Assembly: GCA_002383375.1 (NCBI GenBank)
Contig: DFYR01000054.1
Location: 1-39,934, forward strand
Source of the DNA: Spirochaetaceae bacterium UBA4077
GTDB lineage: Bacteria; Spirochaetota; Spirochaetia; Treponematales; Rectinemataceae
Reading direction: 5' to 3'
Length of the DNA stretch: 39,934 nt
In this document: positions 24,283 to 31,556 of the stretch, one piece after another
How positions within the stretch are numbered: the first letter of the stretch is position 1
Layout: each line of letters opens with the position of its first letter
The notes under the pieces: generated by a model
Databases searched by the model: none
Seen by the model: the letters and a program-made list of their open reading frames with translations, nothing else
What the model was told of the DNA's origin: nothing
Program-made: the position numbers and the translations under genes

Positions 24283-25392
24283 CTATAATCCGCTGTTGAA
24301 GGTAAAGGACTTGCCTCTCATATACACCAGGTACATATCGGGCAGCATGGCCGAAACGGCGGCATCGTAGATGGCCTCCTGGGCCTTGGCCTTGCTCATG
24401 AAGCCATAGAGCGCGATCCGGGTTTCGCCAGGGGAGAAGGAAAGTTGTTCGGCTTCCTTGAATTTGCGCCCCAAGGCCCGCACCAGCTGTGCCGCCTGCT
24501 TGGCGTCCGGAATTTTCTGGGCAATAAGCTCGAAACGGATTCCCCTGGAAAGGGAAGCCCCGTAGAGGGCTTTGGATTGCTCGGTAACCTTGGGCATAGC
24601 CTGCCAGACGCTGGCGGCCAAGGCATTGGAAACCGCCGCATCCAAGGAGACAGGGCTGAAGGTCGGCGGGCTCATGAAGGCGACGGATCCCAGCAGCACC
24701 GCTGTGGATGCTTCGAAGAGCTTCATGGTTCCCTGGGCAGCGCCGCTGAAAGCCCCGGCCTGGCCTGAGCCCGAAACCTGGGCGTCTATTTCAATATAGA
24801 TATCCGCGTTGAATTTCTGGGCAAGGTACTGGATCATGTCGATAGATCCGCCGGTCTCGGCCTGGTATGCCGAAATCTGGTCCTTCTTGTTCCGCTCAAT
24901 CTGATCAAAATCGATAACCGACAAGCCCTGTTTTTCTATGAGGTAGCGGTTGGCCTGGCTTACGCCGATCCGCGCCAGCTGGGGATCGAGCCCGGAGGAT
25001 TCGTTGTAGTAGACCATGTAGCTGAGCCGGTTCAGGTAATCGGCCAAAAAGGCTTGTTCCTCCTGGCTCAAGCCAGTACTCAAGCCCGCCGGAGTCGGGA
25101 CGACGCCGCTGGGAGGCAGCCCGCTCTGGGACTGCACAATCTGGGTTGCCGCGTTCTGGGGGCTTGAGCCGCCCCCAGGCGCGCTGGGGCTCTGCGTCGA
25201 GCCCGGGACCTGGGAGGGCGCTGGCTGTACCGGCGTAACGGGGAAATCCGGCGTCGAGCTGCCCTGCACTATGGTCTTGGCCCTGTCGCCCTCGGTATTG
25301 ACTTCATGCACAGGGGCCTGGGTCGCGCAGGAGGCTACCGCAACAATGATCAATAAAACAGAAATCCGTTTAAGCATCGGCCCGATTTTCAT
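24283..25392 (-). CDS. Lipoprotein with Pro/Ser-rich stalk and CsgG-like C-terminal region
   Basis: A 369-residue lipoprotein. The signal peptide ends in AVASC with Cys22, followed by Ala-Thr as in the two genes downstream. Residues about 40-110 are rich in Pro, Ser, Gly and Gln and look like a flexible stalk. From about 113 the sequence is folded: LSQEEQAFLADYLNRLSYMVYYNE, SQANRYLIEKQGLSVIDFDQIE, then AQKFNADIYIEIDAQV and TAVLLGSVAFMSP, a pattern like the nucleotide-free alpha/beta fold of CsgG/TolB-N proteins. It ends with a FELIAQK-type domain of about 85 residues. ATG 25392 has only a G-rich ribosome site; a start at 25377 is possible. It is the first gene of the leftward lipoprotein set. 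Confidence 0.7.
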   Translation of the reverse strand: MKIGPMLKRISVLLIIVAVASCATQAPVHEVNTEGDRAKTIVQGSSTPDFPVTPVQPAPSQVPGSTQSPSAPGGGSSPQNAATQIVQSQSGLPPSGVVPTPAGLSTGLSQEEQAFLADYLNRLSYMVYYNESSGLDPQLARIGVSQANRYLIEKQGLSVIDFDQIERNKKDQISAYQAETGGSIDMIQYLAQKFNADIYIEIDAQVSGSGQAGAFSGAAQGTMKLFEASTAVLLGSVAFMSPPTFSPVSLDAAVSNALAASVWQAMPKVTEQSKALYGASLSRGIRFELIAQKIPDAKQAAQLVRALGRKFKEAEQLSFSPGETRIALYGFMSKAKAQEAIYDAAVSAMLPDMYLVYMRGKSFTFNSGL

Positions 25393-25543
25393 TATCCGCC
25401 CCCCTTTTTCAGTATCAGCGTGAATAGATGGCTCCATTATCGTATATCCAGACAGAAATACAAGAACAGCCTGCAAAAACCAAAACCGGAAATTTCGGAA
25501 CGCCTTCTTGCCCGAGCCGCTCTTTTAGCCGTAGAGTCCAGCT

Positions 25544-26116
25544 ATGGGAAAAAGACTTTTCCTTGCCCTCAATCCCGATGAAGAGTCGCGAAGGAGGCTT
25601 GCGGAATACGCGGCGAGCATTCACGACCTGCTCGAGGGATTAACCCCTCGCTGGATAGATCCGGATCTCTATCATCTTACTCTTTGGTTTTTCGGTGATG
25701 TGGAGGATAAAAAACTGGAGTTTATCGAGCATAGCTTTTCTGTTCTAAGCAGCAGGCTTCTCCCTCCCGTATTAATCCTCGAAGAACCCCTTTTTTTGCC
25801 CTCGCTGCGCCATCCGAGAGTCTTGAGCCTCCGTTTTTCGTTTCAAGCGCCAACAGCCCTCGATCTGATTCTGCGAAAAGCCAAGGCGTCAGCCGAAACC
25901 GATCCCGGTGACAAGCCCTGGCTCCCCCATCTTAGCCTGGCGAGGTTCAGATATCCTCAGGCAAAAGTATGGCAGGCAGGAAGCACCGGAAATAGGCTTG
26001 TACTTCCCCCGCCGCCCCGGTTGGAATTCCAGCCAGTCTCCTTTGAGCTTATGGAATCCTTTCTCTATCCAAGCGGGCCTCGTTACGAAATAAGGAAAAG
26101 CTACTACTTCGCATAA
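25544..26116 (+). CDS. thpR: RNA 2',3'-cyclic phosphodiesterase (2H family)
   Basis: A 190-residue enzyme of the two-histidine (2H) phosphoesterase superfamily, which opens 2',3'-cyclic phosphate ends on RNA and in vitro can join tRNA halves. The two HxTx-type motifs are HLTL (His44) and HLSL (His129), each followed by hydrophobic beta residues, and FLALNPDEESRRRL at the start is typical. The second motif has Ser in place of Thr, which is common. The ribosome site is weak (GAG about 8 bases upstream). It diverges from the lipoprotein operon; 59 bases separate it from the next small gene. The in vivo RNA target is not known for most members. Confidence 0.9.
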   Translation: MGKRLFLALNPDEESRRRLAEYAASIHDLLEGLTPRWIDPDLYHLTLWFFGDVEDKKLEFIEHSFSVLSSRLLPPVLILEEPLFLPSLRHPRVLSLRFSFQAPTALDLILRKAKASAETDPGDKPWLPHLSLARFRYPQAKVWQAGSTGNRLVLPPPPRLEFQPVSFELMESFLYPSGPRYEIRKSYYFA

Positions 26117-26175
26117 TTTTGCGTTCCTGTTAAAAATAGCTATTCTTTAATATAAGACCATTAAAGGAGGCTGAC

Positions 26176-26316
26176 ATGGCTGAAAAAGAAACCGTAAAAA
26201 AGAACCAGGAAATGCAGGCGAAGGAGTCCAAGCTCGAACCCTGCGATAAACCCCACACCATGGAGTCATCCAGATCCATCGACAGCGAAGAGGCTTGCGA
26301 CGAGGGCGTAAAGTGA
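26176..26316 (+). CDS. 46-residue protein translationally coupled to pirin
   Basis: A short gene of 46 codons. AAGGAGG lies 5 bases before the ATG, the strongest ribosome site in the area. The stop codon overlaps the GTG start of the pirin gene (GTGA, 26313-26316), the usual signature of coupled translation, so the frame is likely real. The product is hydrophilic, Lys/Glu/Ser-rich, with two cysteines (Cys23 in EPCDKPH, Cys41 in EACDEG) and one histidine; no membrane segment or known motif is seen. It could be a small partner or metal-binding protein for pirin, or merely a leader peptide that sets pirin expression. Not recognised as a known family. Confidence 0.65.
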   Translation: MAEKETVKKNQEMQAKESKLEPCDKPHTMESSRSIDSEEACDEGVK

Positions 26317-27212
26317 GCCCAATCCAGGAAAAGAAAAAAGGTTCACCAGGTTCTTCAAACCCAGGAGCCCGAAGGGTTGGCAGCCTGCTTCAAGCCCAGC
26401 CCTCAGTGGACGGAGCCGGCGTCGTTCTGAAGCGGGTTTTCGGTTTTTCAGCAAAAAATTCATTTGATCCATTTTTACTTCTGGATCACTTTGGCTCAGA
26501 CAAACCCGAGGAGTATCTGGCAGGCTTTCCCTGGCATCCGCATCGCGGCATAGAAACGGTAACCTACCTTCTGGCTGGCAAGGTTGCCCACGGAGATTCC
26601 ATGGGCAACGAGGGAATTATAAATCCCGGCGATGCCCAGTGGATGACCGCCGGCTCAGGCATTATCCACCAGGAAATGCCCCAGTCCGGCGACGAAGGCC
26701 CCCGCATGGAGGGCATACAGCTCTGGGTAAACCTGCCCGCCCGAATCAAGATGACAGCGCCTCGATACAGGGCCGTCGAAGCGGCCAAGATCCCCCTGAT
26801 CATAAAGGAAGGAGCCGAGATTCGGCTTCTGGCAGGCGAATTCGAGGGACACAAGGGCGCCACGCCGGATCTCTTCATACCGGTCCTGTACATGATCGTC
26901 TCGCTCGAGCCCGGAGCTTCGGTTCGAATCCCGGTTCCGGCGGATTACAATGCCGCGGCCTACTGTTTCGAAGGTCGGGCCGAGTTCGGCGGCACAGGGC
27001 TGAAAGCCTATCAACTCGGCCACCTACCGGCGGGCCCAGCCGAATATGTAGAAGCTACGGCCATCCCCGGCAAAGCAGCCAAATTCCTTTTGATAGCGGG
27101 CAAGGCCTTGGGCGAACCAGTAGCCTGGGGTGGTCCCATCGTCATGAACACCCAGGAAGAGCTTCGTCTTGCCTTTGCCGAATATCACCGGGGCGAATTC
27201 ATAAAAGCTTAG
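26313..27212 (+). CDS. Pirin-family protein
   Basis: A 299-residue bicupin of the pirin family. The metal-binding set is complete: His75 and His77 in FPWHPHRGIE, His119 and Glu121 in SGIIHQEMP. The cupin turn NPGDAQWMTAGSG and LLLDHFG are family hallmarks, and the C-terminal half holds the second cupin. Start is GTG at 26313, with GAGGG 6 bases upstream, overlapping the preceding small gene's stop; an in-frame TTG at 26295 is less likely. Pirins are nuclear or cytoplasmic iron proteins; several bacterial ones have quercetinase activity or act as redox-responsive regulators. The role here is not shown. It lies upstream of the TetR operon but outside its promoter. Confidence 0.92.
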   Translation: MSPIQEKKKGSPGSSNPGARRVGSLLQAQPSVDGAGVVLKRVFGFSAKNSFDPFLLLDHFGSDKPEEYLAGFPWHPHRGIETVTYLLAGKVAHGDSMGNEGIINPGDAQWMTAGSGIIHQEMPQSGDEGPRMEGIQLWVNLPARIKMTAPRYRAVEAAKIPLIIKEGAEIRLLAGEFEGHKGATPDLFIPVLYMIVSLEPGASVRIPVPADYNAAAYCFEGRAEFGGTGLKAYQLGHLPAGPAEYVEATAIPGKAAKFLLIAGKALGEPVAWGGPIVMNTQEELRLAFAEYHRGEFIKA

Positions 27213-27229
27213 TGAGCCGATTACGCCTA

Positions 27230-27271
27230 TTGACAGATATGACCAATGGTCATTAAATGACCATTGGTCAT
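27230..27271 (+). promoter_or_regulatory. Promoter and double palindromic operator of the tetR-RND operon
   Basis: TTGACA (27230-27235) and TTAAAT (27253-27258) are 17 bases apart. Covering the spacer, -10 and start region is a perfect 33-base palindrome (27239-27271) made of two sites, each itself a palindrome: TGACCA-A-TGGTCA and TGACCA-T-TGGTCA, centres 18 bases apart. This is the form expected for two TetR dimers blocking their own promoter. Confidence 0.8.
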
Positions 27272-27277
27272 AAAATC

Positions 27278-27946
27278 ATGGGAATCGAAGAAAGAAAAAC
27301 ACGAGAAAAAGAAAAACGTCGAGCCCTCATCCTTAGCAAGGCCAAGAAACTGATCCTGGAGCGGGGCATCGGTTCGTTTTCGATGCAGGACATTGCCCAG
27401 GCCAGTGAATTGAGCAAGGCAACCCTCTATCTCTATTTTGAAAACAAGGAAGCCATCCTCATTGAGATCCTGGATGAGGCAATCTCGGAGTTTATAAAGG
27501 TGGCACGACAGAGGATTCCCGGCGAAGGTACGGGGCTACATGCACTCCAGGCTCTCTGGGAAACCTACCTCGAACTTCTCGGTGAGTCTCAGGACTTGGT
27601 CGTGCTCACCGGCATAAAAAACTACCTGGACCCGGAATTTCCCTTCGGAGACCTTCAGACTTCAGAAAAATTCGCCAAGGCGACAGCAGGCCTGGTGGAG
27701 CTCATCGAATCCCTTCTGCGGAGGGGCATGATGGACGGATCGGTCTATCACAGCGAAAATCCCGACAGGCAGGCCCGCACCGTCATTATGATCGCCACCT
27801 CGGTGATCGATACCATATGCCGCGTTCCCCGGCCCCGGAGGGATACAGTGCTCATGCGCAACGGCATGAGAGAGACCTTTGAGTTGATCCTGCGAGGCTT
27901 GGCATCGGACAAGGTGGACCGCTCGACGCTCAGGCTTTCGCTATGA
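27278..27946 (+). CDS. TetR-family transcriptional regulator
   Basis: A 222-residue repressor-type regulator. The N-terminal helix-turn-helix is clear: ILERGIGSFSMQDIAQASELSKATLYLYFENKEA is the canonical TetR pattern at residues about 26-58 (quoted in part: FSMQDIAQASELSKATLY). The remaining 160 residues are helical and form the ligand and dimer domain. ATG 27278 is preferred to 27257, because the latter lies inside the operator and near the expected transcript start. The 5' leader would be very short, without a clear Shine-Dalgarno sequence. It is 59 bases ahead of the MMPL exporter gene and most likely represses the whole four-gene operon until a hydrophobic ligand binds. Confidence 0.92.
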   Translation: MGIEERKTREKEKRRALILSKAKKLILERGIGSFSMQDIAQASELSKATLYLYFENKEAILIEILDEAISEFIKVARQRIPGEGTGLHALQALWETYLELLGESQDLVVLTGIKNYLDPEFPFGDLQTSEKFAKATAGLVELIESLLRRGMMDGSVYHSENPDRQARTVIMIATSVIDTICRVPRPRRDTVLMRNGMRETFELILRGLASDKVDRSTLRLSL

Positions 27947-28005
27947 CCAGAAAATCTCTAATTCCGGACAAATCTTTAGGCCCTTCCATTACATAGGATA
28001 GAAAC

Positions 28006-30774
28006 ATGGAAAAAATCTTTAAGCACCCGCAGTGGATCGTAGTCATTATCAGCATTTTGACGGTATTTTTCGCCCTGCAGATTCCCAAAGCCGAGCTGGA
28101 TAACAACAACTTCCGCTTCGTGCCCGAGGACGATCCGGAACTCTTAGGCATGAAGTCGGTCAATGAGAGTTTCGGAAGCCAGCTTTTCATCCTGGTAGGC
28201 CTGGAGCGCAGGTACGGTTCGGTGCTGGACGCCGAATTCGTCGAAAAGCTCCGGAACTTCGACGCCAGGCTCTCTGAGATCCCAATAGTCGCATCCATAA
28301 CCTCCTTAAGCTCCACCGACTACCTCACCGGCAGCGGGGATTCTATCATTGCCGAACCCTTGATTCCCGAGTCCTATACCGGCAGTCCCAGCCAGCAAAC
28401 CGCGCTCAAAGAGAAGATCCTGAGCTGGGATCTGTACAAGGGCTCCCTGGTCTCGCAAGATTTTTCCAGCACCCAGGTCCTCGTATATCTGGGTAGCTCC
28501 GCCGAGGATGCTGGCTCTCCCGAGGTGGTGGCGGTCCATCACTCCATTAAGCAAATGGCCGAGGAAATCGGCTTTCCCGATACGCGGGTCTACATAACGG
28601 GTATGCCGGTTTTCAGCTCTGTAGTGAATGATGCCATGGAAGAGGACCTGGTAATCCTCATTCCTCTGGTCGTATTCGTGGTCATCCTCGTGCTTTTCCT
28701 CTCCTTCAGGCGTCTCAGCGGGGTTATCCTTCCTTTACTGACGGTCCTCATCTCCTCTATTTGGGCTATAGGGGCCATGGCCTTGCTGGGAGTAAAGCTC
28801 TCGATTCTCTCAACGGTGTTGCCGGTCATCCTGGTGGCGGTTGGAAGCGCCTATGGTATTCACGTGGTGAGCCATTACTACGACGAACTGGCGGAGAAAA
28901 AGACCTTGAACCGGGAAGAGCACACGGCCTTGGTCCTGGCTGTGCTGAAGCGGATAGGCAACCCTGTGTTGCTCGCTGCCCTTACCACCTTCGCGGGCTT
29001 TATATCCTTGAGTTTTTCTAAGGTTTCCCCGATTCAGGAATTCGGCATTTTTGCCAGCTTCGGCGTGCTTGTGGCCTTTGTCGTCTCCCTCACCCTCGTG
29101 CCGGCCATAATGATTCTCCGCGGCCCTGTCAGCAAGCTTCCCCGTTTTAAAATCACCGAGATTAAGCCAGGTCAGGAAGACCCCTTGAGCGGCGCCATAG
29201 CCGATGCCCTGGGCCATGTCTCCACAAAGAAGCGAAGTGTCCTCGCCCTGGGCTTAGTGGTTATCCTAGTGTCGATATTCTCCCTTGGACGCCTGGTTAT
29301 CGACAATGTCATGGTGGAGTATTTCAAACCCGATACCGACGTGGTGCTTTCGGACCGATTTATCCGGGAAAAGTTCGGCGGCTCTAAGTCGGTGAGCCTC
29401 GTGCTGAGTTCGGAAGAACCGGGTGGGGTCCTGCGCCCCGACGTGTTGGCGGCCATGGACGGTCTTGCGGATTACCTCAAAAAGTCGGTGCCGGAAGTAG
29501 GCAAGACCACAGGCTTTACCGACATGATCAAACGGGTAAATCAGGTATTCAACATGGACGAAAGCCCCGAGGGCTTGAAGCCTGGAGCCGAAAAGGCCGC
29601 TTCCATCACCGGTCCAGAATCCCTGGGCGACGGGCTGCCTTCGTTTGGATTCGGTTCTGTTGAGGAAGGAGCCTCAAGCTCCGATGACGCAGAGCTGCCC
29701 GCTTTCGGATTCTCCAGCTTCGAGTCTGTCGAGCCAGTGGCGGATGCGAAAAGTAGCCAAGAGCCCGTCCTCGGCCAAGGCGGCTTGAGCGATGAATCAT
29801 TGATCGAAGCAACCGACAGTCTGGACAGGCTCAGCCTGGTGGCCCTTCTGGATAAGGCGTTGGCGGAAGGCCAAGGGGATAGCCGGAACGCAGCCGATCT
29901 GGTTGAAAGCCTCGCCAAGCTCACAAATTACCAGGGCAGGGCGTATTACGAAATCCCCACCGACCCGGCTCGCTACGGTAAGAAAAACGAGGAGGAGTTG
30001 CGGCTTCTTATCTCCAATTACCTCGTACTTCTCTCGGGAGATATCAGCGATTTTGCCGATGATCCCTTGGAACCGAAGTCGATTCGGATGCAAATCCAGC
30101 TCAGGACCGTGGGTCAGATCGACACTAACAAGGCGATAGCCGCCATACAGGGCTACATCGACGAACGTTTCCCCAAGGATATTGCCGTTCAAATTGCCGG
30201 AGATGCTCTGGTGGAAGGCTCCCTCAACAGCCTGGTGGTGGACTCCCAGTTAAGCTCTGTAGCCATATCGTTGTTGATGGTATTCATAATTCTCTCGGTG
30301 TTCTATCGCTCGGCGGTGGCAGGCCTTATCGGTCTGGTGCCTCTGAGCATCACCGTACTGGTTAACTTCGCGCTGATGGCCTTGGCTGGCATCAAGCTCA
30401 ACATCGGTACGGCCATGGTCTCCAGCATCGCTGTGGGTACAGGTATCGACTACACCATCCACTATATGGCTGCCTTCCACCACGAATACCTGACCACGGG
30501 AGGCAAGAACAATTTCCTGCGCCGGACCTTTCTCACCTCGGGCAAAGCCATTCTATTCAACGCGGTATCGGTGGGCGCCGGCTTTGCGGTCCTCGCCCTT
30601 TCTCAATTCAATATTCTGGCTGAATTGGGCATCCTCATCGCCCTGGCCATGGGCACCAGCTCCCTGGTAAGCCTGACACTGCTCCCTATCCTACTCACTG
30701 TCACGAACCCCGCCTTTATCCGACGGCCGCTGCCCTCGGATAAAAAAGCGAAAATTATGGAGGCTCAACAATGA
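28006..30774 (+). CDS. MMPL/RND-superfamily membrane exporter
   Basis: A 922-residue inner-membrane transporter of the RND/MMPL type, with internal duplication. TM1 (about 8-26) precedes a large periplasmic loop, then a block of five segments from about 214 (LVILIPLVVFVVILVLFLSF). The second half repeats this with a block from about 750 (SSVAISLLMVFIILSVFYRS). Family motifs include VGSAYGIHVVSHYYDEL and VGTGIDYTIHYMAAFHHEY, the GxxxDY-like helices carrying proton-relay residues. The second periplasmic loop has an acidic Ser/Pro/Gly-rich insert (about 525-610) with LPSFGFGS and LPAFGFSS exactly 20 residues apart. AGGA 7 bases upstream supports the start. The downstream LolA-like and beta-barrel genes suggest lipid or hydrophobe export to the outer membrane. 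Confidence 0.9.
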   Translation: MEKIFKHPQWIVVIISILTVFFALQIPKAELDNNNFRFVPEDDPELLGMKSVNESFGSQLFILVGLERRYGSVLDAEFVEKLRNFDARLSEIPIVASITSLSSTDYLTGSGDSIIAEPLIPESYTGSPSQQTALKEKILSWDLYKGSLVSQDFSSTQVLVYLGSSAEDAGSPEVVAVHHSIKQMAEEIGFPDTRVYITGMPVFSSVVNDAMEEDLVILIPLVVFVVILVLFLSFRRLSGVILPLLTVLISSIWAIGAMALLGVKLSILSTVLPVILVAVGSAYGIHVVSHYYDELAEKKTLNREEHTALVLAVLKRIGNPVLLAALTTFAGFISLSFSKVSPIQEFGIFASFGVLVAFVVSLTLVPAIMILRGPVSKLPRFKITEIKPGQEDPLSGAIADALGHVSTKKRSVLALGLVVILVSIFSLGRLVIDNVMVEYFKPDTDVVLSDRFIREKFGGSKSVSLVLSSEEPGGVLRPDVLAAMDGLADYLKKSVPEVGKTTGFTDMIKRVNQVFNMDESPEGLKPGAEKAASITGPESLGDGLPSFGFGSVEEGASSSDDAELPAFGFSSFESVEPVADAKSSQEPVLGQGGLSDESLIEATDSLDRLSLVALLDKALAEGQGDSRNAADLVESLAKLTNYQGRAYYEIPTDPARYGKKNEEELRLLISNYLVLLSGDISDFADDPLEPKSIRMQIQLRTVGQIDTNKAIAAIQGYIDERFPKDIAVQIAGDALVEGSLNSLVVDSQLSSVAISLLMVFIILSVFYRSAVAGLIGLVPLSITVLVNFALMALAGIKLNIGTAMVSSIAVGTGIDYTIHYMAAFHHEYLTTGGKNNFLRRTFLTSGKAILFNAVSVGAGFAVLALSQFNILAELGILIALAMGTSSLVSLTLLPILLTVTNPAFIRRPLPSDKKAKIMEAQQ

Positions 30775-31541
30775 AAAAACGCATCGCCCTACTTCTGGCC
30801 TTGCTTTCCATCACTGGTCTGCTCTGGGCCCAGAGCGCCCAAGAGATAATGAAACGTTCCCGGAACCGCATTGAGGCTAAAACGGTATCGACCCGGGCAA
30901 GAATGGTCATCAGTGCCAAGGACGGAAGCACCACCGAGCGCCTGGTAGATCAATATACAAGCACGGAAAAGAATATCACCAAGACGATGGTGGTTTTCCA
31001 GAAGCCCGCCAGTGTGGCAGGCACCCGATTCCTCACCATCGAAAATCCCGGCAAGGCCGCCGATCAATGGATCTACCTGCCTTCTTTGGGCAAGGTGCGA
31101 CGCATAGCGGCCAGCGAAGGCTCGGCCAGCTTCATGGGCACCGACCTCTCCTACGACGACCTCTCCTCGGCTGACCGAGACCCTGACCTGGACAGTTATC
31201 TGTTGCTCCGGGAGGAAGCCTTGGACGGAAAGAATTGCTGGGTTATCGAGGCCAAGCCAAAGAGCGCCGACTATCAGTATTCCCGCATGCTCGGCTGGAT
31301 CGACAAGGAAACCTACATCGCCATGAAGATGGAGCTCTACGACAAAAAGGGCAAGCTGGCCAAGGTCATGGAGATGGGCGATGTTAAGGACATCCAAGGC
31401 AGGCTCACCCCAACCCTTACCAAGATGAGCACGGTACAAGCTGGCACTTCCACAACGATCTATATGGACATAATGAAATACGACGATCCCATTCCAGCCA
31501 GCGTTTTCACCGAACGATTTCTGCTAACTGGCAGGCCCTAG
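30771..31541 (+). CDS. LolA-like outer-membrane lipoprotein-sorting protein
   Basis: A 256-residue exported protein. The signal peptide ends near LLWAQ (residue 20). The body, from SAQEIMKRSRNRIE through DQYTSTEKNITKTMVVFQKP, VAGTRFLTIENPGKAADQWIYLPSLGKVRRI and SYDDLSSADRD, follows the LolA-like half-barrel family that accompanies MMPL transporters (COG2834 type, from memory). Its start overlaps the exporter's stop by four bases (ATGA), with GGAGG 8 bases upstream. It should bind a lipid or acylated molecule in the periplasm after export. The fold binds hydrophobic ligands; true lipoprotein sorting is not implied. Confidence 0.88.
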   Translation: MKKRIALLLALLSITGLLWAQSAQEIMKRSRNRIEAKTVSTRARMVISAKDGSTTERLVDQYTSTEKNITKTMVVFQKPASVAGTRFLTIENPGKAADQWIYLPSLGKVRRIAASEGSASFMGTDLSYDDLSSADRDPDLDSYLLLREEALDGKNCWVIEAKPKSADYQYSRMLGWIDKETYIAMKMELYDKKGKLAKVMEMGDVKDIQGRLTPTLTKMSTVQAGTSTTIYMDIMKYDDPIPASVFTERFLLTGRP

Positions 31542-31556
31542 GAGGAGTTAAGTATC

